Assembly (NCBI RefSeq): GCF_019050325.1
Contig: NZ_VOMB01000004.1
Location: forward strand, 107,936 to 171,935
DNA: 64,000 bases
Direction of reading: 5' to 3'
From: [Mycobacterium] fortunisiensis
GTDB taxonomy: Bacteria > Actinomycetota > Actinomycetes > Mycobacteriales > Mycobacteriaceae
Made by a program: the position numbers and the translations under genes. Below the pieces are notes generated by a model. It was not told the origin of the DNA, did not search any database, and saw only the letters and a list, made by a program, of their open reading frames with translations. Positions 27,581 through 35,710 of the stretch are shown one piece after another (position 1 is the stretch's first letter; each line of letters starts with the position of its first letter).

Positions 27581-28192
27581 ATGAACGCGCAACCGGGGTG
27601 GTACCCGTCGCCCGACGGACAACCCGCCGATCGCAACTTCGACGGAGATCAGTGGACTGATCTCACACGTAATGGGCTACCGGACGCTGCGCAACGGAGC
27701 CACGCGTCGTCGAAACGGACGTGGATCGTGCGGGCTGCGTTGGGCCTGGTTCTTGTTGTGATCGCAGGTGTCGTAGCGTCGACGTTTGTTTACTTCGGCT
27801 CACGCACTTCTACCGACGGCACTGAGTCCGGACCGACAACCGCGTCATCGCAGTCATCTTTGGTTCCCGAATTGAACCTGCCGACTGGTTCAGAGTTGGC
27901 CGATCAACACGCAGGGCAGTGGGAGCAATGGGATGTCCCAACGGAGTTCGCCCGCACGGTCGAGGCGCTGCGCGACCAATTGCCTATTGGCAGAGATTAC
28001 GACGGGTTGGCGTGGTGCTCCGAATATTCGCGGCCCACGGAAATTGATGGTGTGCGGTATGACTTGACGACGTGGAGTTGGGGGGGAGAAGCAGACCTCG
28101 TATCGGTGAGTATGAATCCGGCACCGTGGGCAAAGACCCACACCGAAGTCATGGTGAGCCGTGAACCGAGCGAATCGGGCTGCGTGAAGTGA
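27581..28192 (+). CDS. DUF2510 single-pass membrane protein
   Basis: The 203-residue protein starts MNAQPGWYPSPDGQPADRNF followed by DGDQWTDLTR, the DUF2510 signature (PGWYPDP.G....WDG..WT). A membrane segment follows at about residues 52-72 (AALGLVLVVIAGVVASTFVY), then a short external domain with cysteines in LAWCSEY and SGCVK that could pair. DUF2510 proteins are common in actinobacteria next to secretion and cell-envelope genes; no function is established. It lies 52 bases after the espD relic on the same strand. Confidence 0.8.
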   Translation: MNAQPGWYPSPDGQPADRNFDGDQWTDLTRNGLPDAAQRSHASSKRTWIVRAALGLVLVVIAGVVASTFVYFGSRTSTDGTESGPTTASSQSSLVPELNLPTGSELADQHAGQWEQWDVPTEFARTVEALRDQLPIGRDYDGLAWCSEYSRPTEIDGVRYDLTTWSWGGEADLVSVSMNPAPWAKTHTEVMVSREPSESGCVK

Positions 28193-28723
28193 CGTGCGTG
28201 CGATAGCTGCCGCTACGTCCGTTGCTCGACCCTGTCCACGGGTTATCAAAGAGTGACGGTGGGCTGCTGCTTAACGCAGTGGCCGGCGTCTACACGAATC
28301 CCAGACCACCTTGCTTCAGTTCAGCAGTCGACGCCATCGTGTTTGAACTGCTGGTCTGCCCGGCAGTCCCGGTGGGGATACGCGCCAACCGCGATGACAG
28401 CCGTGCCGCCAAAGCAACCGCACCAGTACCCGTTGAAGGCGTGTAGTGAGTCCCCGAACCCGAGTCCACCCGGCCTCACTGTCGGGTTGGTGTGATCCGG
28501 GTTCAGCTTGACCCAAGTCGGGAGTCGCACGTCAGGATCGGCCTCCGAAACGGCCTGACCGAGGACGAGATCGCCGAGGTCATCTACCACGCCAGCGGCT
28601 CGGTAATGATGCAACCTCACGACCCCCGCACCGGGGCACGTGGGATTCCTGGCACCTCGGTAGCCCCGGTGCTGGGATACTGACGGTTAACTGTCGGGGA
28701 TTCCTGTCGAGGGGGACATTTCT
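28193..28723. other. gap of gene fragments before the EspA-type gene
   Basis: The 531-base gap contains the carboxymuconolactone-decarboxylase relic annotated separately. On the minus strand at about 28321-28500 an open frame reads LGFGDSLHAFNGYWCGCFGG and on to a TGA, with protein-like composition but no start or family I know; it may be another fragment. GAGGGGG at 28710 is the ribosome site of the next gene. Confidence 0.45.
28516..28599 (+). pseudogene. fragment of a carboxymuconolactone decarboxylase-family gene
   Basis: The frame reads RESHVRIGLRNGLTEDEIAE then VIYHA, the well-known C-terminal pattern of this family (EL..H...A...G.T..EI.EV..H). The normal continuation (AYAGVPAA) is replaced by unrelated sequence and the N-terminal half is absent, so only about 25 codons remain. 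It shows that the esp island has absorbed or lost other genes. Confidence 0.55.
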
Positions 28724-30982
28724 GTGAGCGCGCTTGACGGCTTCTATTCGACGTGGAACAAAGCGCGCGAAACCTTCGGTGTGGGCACGCCCGTCGATGG
28801 CTCTGGCCACGATGGCAGCTCGCAGCTGATGCGCATGAAGGGCATGATCGAATCGGCCGCGCCCGATCATCGCTGGCAAGGCTCCGGCTCACAGGCCTAC
28901 GCCGCGGCCAACAAAGAACACGCCGGCGTATACGAGAAGCTGGCAGCACTCGACAAGAAGATGGCCGCCGAGGTCACCAACGCCGCCAACATCGTCACCA
29001 GTGGGCGACAGAATCTCGACCGAACTCGCGAGTGGGTGGCGTCGCTTGCAGCATCGATGCCGGACAATAATGCCGCCAAGGGAATCATGCTGGCGGTCAC
29101 AAGCAAAGGCATCGAGCAGGTCAGCAGCACCATCCAGCAATCCACCGAAGCAATGACTGAAGTCGGTCGTCGGGTTACCGGACTCAAAGGCGAGTGGGAG
29201 GCGCTGCTAAATCAGAAATTCGGGCCTGGCTCCGATAAACCCGAGGGGAAGAACGACTCCGATGCCACGGACGATCAGGAAGCCCGCGAGCGCGCCGAGG
29301 AAGACGTCCGTAAAGCCCTCGCCGGCGACCGTGAGGCAGCGCGGCGTATCGACAACGTGCTCGAATCGCTCGACGCCGCTCAACGGTCTGGAACCAAAGA
29401 TCTTTCGCCTGAGCAGGGCTCATATTTGAGCCAAATGAACGCCCAAACGCATGGAATGAGCCCGAAAGAACTCGCTATCGCCGAGGGTCGACTCGGCGAC
29501 TATAAGAGAATAATGGGCGACTCATGGCAACTGATGAGCAACGACGACATCCGATTTCCAAAAACAGAGACTACAGTCGGCGCCTTGGACGATCCCACCC
29601 AGACAGTAAAGGGCGGGTTTGATCAACTCCCCCAAAGCGTTCAAGACGCGATAAGCAACAAATCTTCTTACGGCACCGGGTCAGACATGATGCAAGCCGC
29701 GAATTTGGATGCTATTTCTAGCATAGTCCACGACGGTCAGCCCAAATACCAGACTGGGACGGAACTGGACCGGGAGATGATTCGGGCCGCCGATCGCCTA
29801 ATGGATTTTCCCGATATTAATTCCACATCCACCGTGCAAGGCATTTTTGAAGCGTCGGGACGAGACCATCAGATCGTTCACGATCACATCCTTGGGACAC
29901 ATGGCGACAACGGTGATGATTTCCTACATGACGTGAATAACACGAGATGGAGGGATGATGGAACAGCAGCCGGTTCCCTTTTCAGCTGGACGCACGACAA
30001 TCATCTGGAAAGCGGCATAGCTGACGCGACCGCAAGCAAGTACGCAGAATATCTTGGGAGTCACAAAGACGACCTGATGCGAATGAGCAATCCCAGCAAC
30101 CCCTTCGGGCATGTAACACTCGGGCAACTCAACCCAGAGCTTGTGAAAGCCTACGCTCACGGGTTGACGCCATACATGGATGATATCGCGGGTATTACCG
30201 GGGCCAATACTGACGGAGATGGCTTCAAGTCTCTTGATGGACTGAATTCGGAACGTCCGATCGCGAAGGGATTATTCTCCGTTCTCGGTACCCAACAAGA
30301 CGCTTATGTCGAATTCAATGCTGCAGCCGACAAATTAGCACTCGAGCAGGCGCATTCGTACGCCAACGACGTCGGACAGCACGCAGACGTACGGAAAGAC
30401 GACCCCCGTATGCTCAACGCGGCAGTGCTCCAGGGCCTCGTGGATTCGGGAACCCACGAAGGGTTGCGCGCGATCGGCATGAGCGAGAAAGATGCATACG
30501 ACATGCGGAAATTGGCATATGGCGCCGGCGTCACCGCACTGAGCACGGCCGTAGGGGCGTCACCAGCCGGACCTGCGGGGGGCGCTGCAATGTCGGTGTT
30601 CGGTTCAGCGATGGAGAGCACTATTCTCGGAGATCCGCCCAATACGAACATGCCAGCCATTCCTGATATGACCGGCGACCGTTCCGCTCGCTTCGTTCTA
30701 AACTCGCTCTTGGCCCAAGGCGTGGACGTCGATCTAAGTGGGATCGATGAGAATTTCATCAGGCAAGATGGGGTCAACCAACAGGGTCAACCTGTATACA
30801 AAATTCTCTCGTACCAAGAGATGAGTGAACTAGGCCTGCAACTTCCAGCCGACACCGACTTTCAAGGGCAGTTCAACCAGACCCTGGAGAACACGCTCGG
30901 AGCCGACCGAAATCCGGCTGGTGAGTACGCACGAAAGTACGAGCAGATCACCAAGATTCCTGATGCGAAGAAGGACAATTAA
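28724..30982 (+). CDS. EspA/EspE-type ESX-1 substrate with a large C-terminal region (TPR-repeat-region family)
   Basis: The 752-residue protein starts at GTG 28724. Residues 1-160 (SALDGFYSTWNKARETFGVG, then WQGSGSQAYAAANKEHAGVY with WxG at W51) are the helical N-terminal domain seen in EspA/EspE-type and TPR-repeat-region proteins such as Rv3899c and Rv2082, as I remember them. An acidic linker (about 170-205) leads to a long region without recognised motifs (about 210-640), a Gly/Ala hydrophobic stretch (ALSTAVGASPAGPAGGAAMS) and a final domain. Base composition falls clearly after about 29150, with many A/T-ending codons, unlike the flanks. A lipoprotein gene starts four bases downstream. 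Likely an ESX substrate; its activity is unknown. Confidence 0.8.
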   Translation: MSALDGFYSTWNKARETFGVGTPVDGSGHDGSSQLMRMKGMIESAAPDHRWQGSGSQAYAAANKEHAGVYEKLAALDKKMAAEVTNAANIVTSGRQNLDRTREWVASLAASMPDNNAAKGIMLAVTSKGIEQVSSTIQQSTEAMTEVGRRVTGLKGEWEALLNQKFGPGSDKPEGKNDSDATDDQEARERAEEDVRKALAGDREAARRIDNVLESLDAAQRSGTKDLSPEQGSYLSQMNAQTHGMSPKELAIAEGRLGDYKRIMGDSWQLMSNDDIRFPKTETTVGALDDPTQTVKGGFDQLPQSVQDAISNKSSYGTGSDMMQAANLDAISSIVHDGQPKYQTGTELDREMIRAADRLMDFPDINSTSTVQGIFEASGRDHQIVHDHILGTHGDNGDDFLHDVNNTRWRDDGTAAGSLFSWTHDNHLESGIADATASKYAEYLGSHKDDLMRMSNPSNPFGHVTLGQLNPELVKAYAHGLTPYMDDIAGITGANTDGDGFKSLDGLNSERPIAKGLFSVLGTQQDAYVEFNAAADKLALEQAHSYANDVGQHADVRKDDPRMLNAAVLQGLVDSGTHEGLRAIGMSEKDAYDMRKLAYGAGVTALSTAVGASPAGPAGGAAMSVFGSAMESTILGDPPNTNMPAIPDMTGDRSARFVLNSLLAQGVDVDLSGIDENFIRQDGVNQQGQPVYKILSYQEMSELGLQLPADTDFQGQFNQTLENTLGADRNPAGEYARKYEQITKIPDAKKDN

Positions 30983-30986
30983 ACCC

Positions 30987-31799
30987 GTGACAAGTATGCG
31001 AATTCTGACATCCGTCGTGGCCGCGATCTCAGCAACATTGACATCCTGCAGTGGATCCGGCCCCGCGGATAACGTCCAAAGATGGAGTGGTTTGGTAAGC
31101 GAGTTGAGATTCGATTGGACTAGCGAAGCTGGGATCGATATCGCCAGTAGTCCCGCTGTCCCCATCCGCGCATACATCGAATCGGCCATGCTAGTGCAGT
31201 ATTCCGGGGACCTGAAGTTTGCATACCCGGGCTTTGCCAAGGCAGTCCCACTCGACGCTCCATCCGATAACACCGATGCAGGTAAGCGAAGCCTTCGCCC
31301 GAACACTAATTACCCACTAGAGCACCAACTGGCAGGAACTAGCCGATATCACATATTGTCAGTCGACCGCAACGAAAGCTCACAAACGGTGACGTTATGC
31401 AACTACAACTATGCAGTGGCAGCAGAGAAGACCCCGGGTGTATTCACTAGCGTTGCACAGACCGGGTATGGCGATACCGCTGGGATCTACGCAATGCGGA
31501 TAACACTTACCCCTCCAACCGAGAAAATAGCCGCGCTGCCGCCACAAGTCGGACCACTTCCCGCTCCCACCGATGACGTGTTCAACGGCTGGAAGATTTC
31601 CAGCTCTTCCGGCGCACTTTCGGCGGGAAATCCTGGTTTCAACAAAGTCTGGCCGACAAACCAAGCCGACTACGCCAGCTGCGTGGCGAAGGCTCCAGAT
31701 TCACCGGAACAGCGCGCATTTTTCACTAACGGTGAGCACATTCGTGACGACTTTCCCACGTCCGCCCCAACTCCCGGGTGGCCCGAGTCGTCGAGCTAG
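30987..31799 (+). CDS. lipoprotein paired with the EspA-type protein
   Basis: The 270-residue protein starts at GTG 30987, four bases after the EspA-type stop, so the two are surely co-expressed. The start (TSMRILTSVVAAISATLTSC) has a lipobox with LTSC, giving a lipid-anchored external protein. The body has paired cysteines (TLCNYN, ASCVAKAP) and ends in a Pro/Ser-rich tail. Codon use is as AT-rich as the C-terminal half of its partner, suggesting they were acquired together. TPR-repeat-region genes in other mycobacteria are also followed by a gene for an exported partner. ATG 30996 is an alternative start. Confidence 0.75.
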   Translation: MTSMRILTSVVAAISATLTSCSGSGPADNVQRWSGLVSELRFDWTSEAGIDIASSPAVPIRAYIESAMLVQYSGDLKFAYPGFAKAVPLDAPSDNTDAGKRSLRPNTNYPLEHQLAGTSRYHILSVDRNESSQTVTLCNYNYAVAAEKTPGVFTSVAQTGYGDTAGIYAMRITLTPPTEKIAALPPQVGPLPAPTDDVFNGWKISSSSGALSAGNPGFNKVWPTNQADYASCVAKAPDSPEQRAFFTNGEHIRDDFPTSAPTPGWPESSS

Positions 31800-31908
31800 T
31801 CAACACAGCAGCCTTATTCGTATGTGAACAGCCAAGGGTGCTCAGCCCAGCGGCCGAGCACCCTCGTAAGGAACGACGCCGTCACCCGACAGTCCATCTG
31901 CACTCGGC

Positions 31909-31971
31909 ACCGATGTCGACAATTCTGATGTCAAGTTCGACATCCAGGTTGACCGTAAGCCAATGGTGTAG
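31909..31971 (+). pseudogene. C-terminal relic of a DUF4333 lipoprotein, duplicate of the next gene
   Basis: The frame reads TDVDNSDVKFDIQVDRKPMV and stops at TAG 31969-31971. The intact gene just downstream ends TSVEGDNVKFDVKVDDKPMS, so 12 of the last 20 residues agree and the stop falls at the same place. The rest of the copy is missing. The remainder of 31800-32001 holds no gene. Confidence 0.75.
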
Positions 31972-32001
31972 TCAGACAGCTATCCCAGAGGGGAATCACA
32001 A

Positions 32002-32343
32002 ATGGAAATCAAGGATATCGGTATGCCTCGAAAGCTGGCTGCTTCCATGCTTGCGATGACGGCGCTGCTTGGAGCATGTTCTGCGAGCGTGGAAGTCGGC
32101 AAGACGGCTGCGGTATCGAAAGAGCAATTGGACAAGACGGTCAAGGAAAAGCTGGAGGCCCAGGTGGGCGCGAAGGCGGATTCGGTCGATTGCGACGGTG
32201 ACCTCGAGGGCAAGGTGGGGGCTACGCAGAGGTGTGTGCTGACTGCCGGTGGCACAAAAATGGGTGTCACGGTCACTGCCACCTCTGTAGAAGGCGACAA
32301 CGTGAAGTTCGACGTCAAAGTCGACGACAAACCCATGTCTTGA
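32002..32343 (+). CDS. DUF4333 lipoprotein
   Basis: The 113-residue protein has a short signal peptide ending in a lipobox (MTALLGAC) and one DUF4333 domain with a conserved disulfide pair (SVDCDGDLEG and TQRCVLTAGG) and closing strands NVKFDVKVD. Mycobacteria carry many such small lipoproteins of unknown role. ATG 32002 follows GAGGGG by a suitable distance; ATG 32023 is also possible and would give a more usual signal peptide. Confidence 0.83.
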   Translation: MEIKDIGMPRKLAASMLAMTALLGACSASVEVGKTAAVSKEQLDKTVKEKLEAQVGAKADSVDCDGDLEGKVGATQRCVLTAGGTKMGVTVTATSVEGDNVKFDVKVDDKPMS

Positions 32344-32352
32344 GCCGAACTG

Positions 32353-32835
32353 ATGGGTTTTCGTGACTTCTTCGGCAGCGGCAGTCGGAAGCCGGAGCCT
32401 GACGTCGTAGTTGTGGCTCCACACGAGTTATGGCAGCGGTTGATGGATTTGAACAATGCCGCTGCGCCGTGGCGTCTGAGACAGGGCACGCCTGAAGGTG
32501 TTGATCTGGTGGCGGAGTGGCGGACCGGTGATTCGCGGTGGCAGCCGATCTTTGACGAGATCAACGTCAACGAAAGCTTCATGATCCACATGCGGTTCGA
32601 CCCCGAGAAGTCTGAGGTTCGGGCTAAAGATCACATGTGGGAGTGGCGGCGCGACGATGATGATCGCTTCCGGAAAATCCGGGTGGACTCAAGCGGCAAC
32701 CTGCAGGTCACTGCCTCGGGGGTAGTCAACGGTTACCACTACAAATTCGACACCAACGATATAAAAAATCCGGTGAGAGACACCGTCACGGCGTCGGGTT
32801 GGACATATCGGGGTCTCTTGTACCGGAGTGTGTGA
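32353..32835 (+). CDS. cytosolic protein of unknown function
   Basis: The 160-residue protein starts at ATG 32353, 9 bases after the lipoprotein stop. It has no signal or membrane segment. It is rich in Trp and charged residues (APHELWQRLMDLNN, DHMWEWRRDDDDRFRK, TASGWTYRGLLYRSV). I do not recognise the family. Its position between the DUF4333 gene and the anchored-protein array, and converging with the array, suggests it belongs to the island. The gap 32836-33056 shows nothing recognisable. Confidence 0.65.
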   Translation: MGFRDFFGSGSRKPEPDVVVVAPHELWQRLMDLNNAAAPWRLRQGTPEGVDLVAEWRTGDSRWQPIFDEINVNESFMIHMRFDPEKSEVRAKDHMWEWRRDDDDRFRKIRVDSSGNLQVTASGVVNGYHYKFDTNDIKNPVRDTVTASGWTYRGLLYRSV

Positions 32836-33056
32836 CACGGTCTGGACCAACCTTCCGCGCCGACTCCGTGCGCGGCGATGCATGCACGCCGTGGATGCAC
32901 CTGATCGCGCTCGCTGAAATTCCTCACCTGCCTGAAAATGCGGCTGCAGCGTCAACATCTCAAGCACCGCAAGCCCCCTCATTCCGGCCTTACCGTTCCC
33001 AGAGAGCGCGGCGTCTGACGATATGATCTTGATTTCGTGGGCGCCAGTCAGTCCCA

Positions 33057-34187
33057 TCAGCCCGCTGCCTCACAAGCTCGGCGGATCATCCCGACTGGGA
33101 TAATTCCCACGTCGTAGAGATACCTATCGGCCTTCGAATACGTCGGTAGTGCTTGCGCATAGGCGCGGCGGTACTGAGCAGCTAACTGGGCAAAGTCGTG
33201 GAACACGGGGTTTTCGCTGCGTTGACCTAGATTCTCCATCGTGTCAGCCGATTGGCGCATTAGTGGCAACACCGCGTCTGTGGCGGCTTTCTGCTCTGGC
33301 GTCCACTCGCTGATGGGGATGTTCACGTTGGTCACCTGTCGCCAGTCCGCGGTGTCGGATTCGAACTGATCTGCTGCTGCCACCCAATCTGGGCACACCG
33401 GATCCGGGCTGGTGAGAAATCGCTCAGGGTTGCTAGCGCCGCTGACCGCTGCGACGTTCGCTGGTGAGGGCGCCGCTGGCACTAGCGGAGCGCGCGAAGC
33501 GGCCGATCTGTAGGTTATCGCGTCGCAGATTGCTGTGAGAGTGTTGCTGGCTTGAGCTGAAGTCCGGGCTAGTGCATTGTCAGGCTCGGTGTATGTGGGG
33601 ATCTTGTCGACGTAGGCGCTGGTGTAAGCGATGAACTGTTCGTATAGCTGGCACATGACTCTGTGCGTAGTCACTTTGATCAGTGGTTCGACTTGGTCGG
33701 TCGCGGCGCGCATAGCGTCGCCGACCTCCTGAAACTGCCTGCGCTGTTCGGGGCTCCACGCACTGGCGGGCACAGATGCGTTTCGCTCGCTCCACCCGTT
33801 CCGCTTCGAATTATCAGAGAGGGTATTGACGACGGGGCTCCACGCCGCGCACGAAGGATCTTCGGTGATGATGGTGATGGGTCCGGTGTCGTTGGCGCTG
33901 GCGAATTCTGCGTCTGAGCCTGAGGCTGTGTTGCCGCCTGCGCTGCCGTTGCCGTTGTTGTCGTGGCCGCTGAGGGTGATGGTGAGCACGACGGTGAGGG
34001 CGATGATGGCCAGCAGGGCGATGCCGCCGAGTATCCACTTGAGTGCACCGCCCTTTTTCGGGGGTGGCCCGGGGTAGGGCTGATGCATAGGGCCCCATCC
34101 CGGCGGTGGTTGCTGTCCAGGGGGTGGCTGCCATCCGCCGTGGGGCGGCGGTGGTTGGTTGCGCCATCCGTTGGGTGGCTGGGTCAT
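33057..34187 (-). CDS. anchored four-cysteine protein, paralogue 2
   Basis: The 376-residue protein has the same plan as paralogue 1: head MTQPPNGWRNQPPPP, membrane segment, then C-x2-W modules (DPSCAAW, AICDAI, DPVCPDW, RRACEAAG). It carries one extra cysteine (HRVMCQLYEQF) inside the first module. Its stop overlaps an ATGGGA that is the only trace of espK behind it. The DNA from its head through the leader and the espJ relic is close to identical with the paralogue 1 and espJ-like region, so this copy comes from the most recent block duplication. Confidence 0.83.
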   Translation of the reverse strand: MTQPPNGWRNQPPPPHGGWQPPPGQQPPPGWGPMHQPYPGPPPKKGGALKWILGGIALLAIIALTVVLTITLSGHDNNGNGSAGGNTASGSDAEFASANDTGPITIITEDPSCAAWSPVVNTLSDNSKRNGWSERNASVPASAWSPEQRRQFQEVGDAMRAATDQVEPLIKVTTHRVMCQLYEQFIAYTSAYVDKIPTYTEPDNALARTSAQASNTLTAICDAITYRSAASRAPLVPAAPSPANVAAVSGASNPERFLTSPDPVCPDWVAAADQFESDTADWRQVTNVNIPISEWTPEQKAATDAVLPLMRQSADTMENLGQRSENPVFHDFAQLAAQYRRAYAQALPTYSKADRYLYDVGIIPVGMIRRACEAAG

Positions 34188-34215
34188 GTCGTCACCTGCT
34201 CGGCGGCGCGGAAAA

Positions 34216-34458
34216 TCACAGCAATACCTCGGTGGGGGGCTTAGGGGTGGACTCGGTGCGTGGGGAGCCGGTGCCGGTGGCGGCGCGGCGTGAGATTCGG
34301 GGGCCCGCTCGGTGGCGGTGGAGCCCGCACCCGCATCGGTGGGGGCTTTCCTGTTGGACCATCTGCATGGTTCGGCCGGCCATCTGCATTGGCATACTGA
34401 TCTGCCTCCCGAACTGAAGCCTCATTGGCGTTGGAACCACCTTCGTCGGCATAGTCAC
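34216..34458 (-). pseudogene. decayed 3-prime copy of the espJ-like gene
   Basis: On the minus strand this stretch contains RQISMPMQMAGRTMQM and ends TPKPPTEVLL, the Met-rich motif and the exact C-terminus of the espJ-like gene at 25.8 kb. Between them the DNA matches but the frame has shifted, and the whole N-terminal domain is missing. From the paralogue 2 start through this relic (about 34185-34350) the DNA follows 25800-25970 almost base for base, including the 28-base spacer. It is a truncated, frameshifted duplicate. Confidence 0.85.
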
Positions 34459-34476
34459 TCCTCTTGCGCCGACTCG

Positions 34477-35610
34477 TTAGTTACTTCCAGCAGCTTCGCA
34501 CGCGGCCAAGATGAAACCGGTAGTACGCCAGCCTGCTTCGTATAGATGGTTATCAGCGACGGTGTAGGTAGGTATTGCCTCGGCGAAGGCGTGACGGTAC
34601 TGGGCAGCGAGCACCGCGAAATCTTGGAAGGTGGTGTTTTCAGTGCGCTGACCCAATCGCTCAAGTGAGTCGGCCGAGTCGCGCATGACCGGTACCACCG
34701 CGGCGCTAATTGCCTTCTGTGCCGGTGACCACTGACCGGCCGGAATGTCAGCGGGTATATCTCGCCAAGCCTCAGTGTCGGCGCTGAACTCATCGACTGC
34801 GGTCTTCCAGTCATGGCATAAGGGATCGGGGCCCGTGATAAACGGCGTGGGGCTCGCGGAATCAATGACTGGAGCGACATGTTCGGGTGCAGATGCTTCC
34901 GGCGCTAGTGGTGCACGCGCTGCGGCTGAACCAAACCTTATGGATTGGCAAATACTTCCAAGTACCGCTCCACTGGTATTGGCGGCGCGTGCCAACGCAT
35001 CGTCTGGAGGTGTGTAAGTGGGGATCGCATCTGCATAGGCGCGGGTGAATGCGACGAATTGTTCGTAGAGTTGTCGCATCACGCGGTGAGTGGTGAGTTT
35101 GATCAGCCGTTCGGTTTGGTCTGCGGCAGCACGCATTGCCTGACCAACTTCTTGATGCTGCCTCCTCTGGTCGGGAGTCCACGCGCTTGCGGCGATCGAC
35201 GGGTCCCGTTGTGGCCAGCCGTTTTTCGCGCTATCGGCGAGTGTGTCTTGGATCGGTCTCCACGGCGCGCACGATGGATCGTCGGTGATGATGGTGATAG
35301 GGCCGGTGTCGCTGGTGCTGGCGAATTCGGAGTCCGAAGCCGATGCCGTGTTGGTCCCTGCACTGTTGCTTCCATCGTTGTCGCGGCTGCTGAATGAAAT
35401 GGACACGACGGCGGTGATGGCGACGATGGCCAGCAGGGCGATGCCGCCGAGTACCCACTTCAGCGCCCCACACTTTTTCGGGGGTGGCCCGGGGTAGGGC
35501 TGCTGCGGCGGACCCCATTCTGGGGGTGGTTGTTGGCCAGGGGGTGGCTGCCATCCGCCGTGGGGTGGGGGCGGTGGTTGATTGCCCCATCCGTTGGGTG
35601 GCTGGGTCAT
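34477..35610 (-). CDS. anchored four-cysteine protein, paralogue 3
   Basis: The 377-residue protein has the common head (MTQPPNGWGNQPPPPPHGGW) with WGPPQQPYPG in place of WGPMHQPYPG, one membrane segment and the four cysteines (DPSCAPW, SICQSI, DPLCHDW, AACEAAG). The external modules differ at many positions from the other copies, while the head and the ITDDPSC approach to the first Cys are nearly constant. It precedes the espJ relic on the minus strand with an 18-base gap. Confidence 0.83.
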   Translation of the reverse strand: MTQPPNGWGNQPPPPPHGGWQPPPGQQPPPEWGPPQQPYPGPPPKKCGALKWVLGGIALLAIVAITAVVSISFSSRDNDGSNSAGTNTASASDSEFASTSDTGPITIITDDPSCAPWRPIQDTLADSAKNGWPQRDPSIAASAWTPDQRRQHQEVGQAMRAAADQTERLIKLTTHRVMRQLYEQFVAFTRAYADAIPTYTPPDDALARAANTSGAVLGSICQSIRFGSAAARAPLAPEASAPEHVAPVIDSASPTPFITGPDPLCHDWKTAVDEFSADTEAWRDIPADIPAGQWSPAQKAISAAVVPVMRDSADSLERLGQRTENTTFQDFAVLAAQYRHAFAEAIPTYTVADNHLYEAGWRTTGFILAACEAAGSN

Positions 35611-35614
35611 TGCA

Positions 35615-35710
35615 TCACCTGTTCAACCTCGTAGAGTTTGCCCGCATCGACGTGGCGCCCTCATCGATCAGTTGCTCGACGAAGTCACCGCTGGGCTTAC
35701 TTGATCCCAT
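35615..35710 (-). pseudogene. espK 5-prime relic A
   Basis: Starting at ATG 35710, which overlaps the stop of paralogue 4, the minus strand reads MGSSKPSGDFVEQLIDEG, matching the espK start MGMGKPGGDYVEQLTEPG. It then loses frame; the shifted frame still shows VDAGKLYEV against VDEDMLYKV of espK. The original frame stops with TGA just before the ATG of paralogue 3. Confidence 0.83.

Noticed and set aside
28321..28620. Minus-strand frame with LGFGDSLHAFNGYWCGCFGG
   Set aside because: The composition is protein-like but there is no credible start and no family I know, and it overlaps the decarboxylase relic on the other strand; mentioned only as a possible fragment.
32689..33057. Minus-strand frame starting MGLTGAHE behind paralogue 2
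   Set aside because: Only the ATGGGA start recalls espK; the rest shows no match to EspK, so I do not call a relic here.
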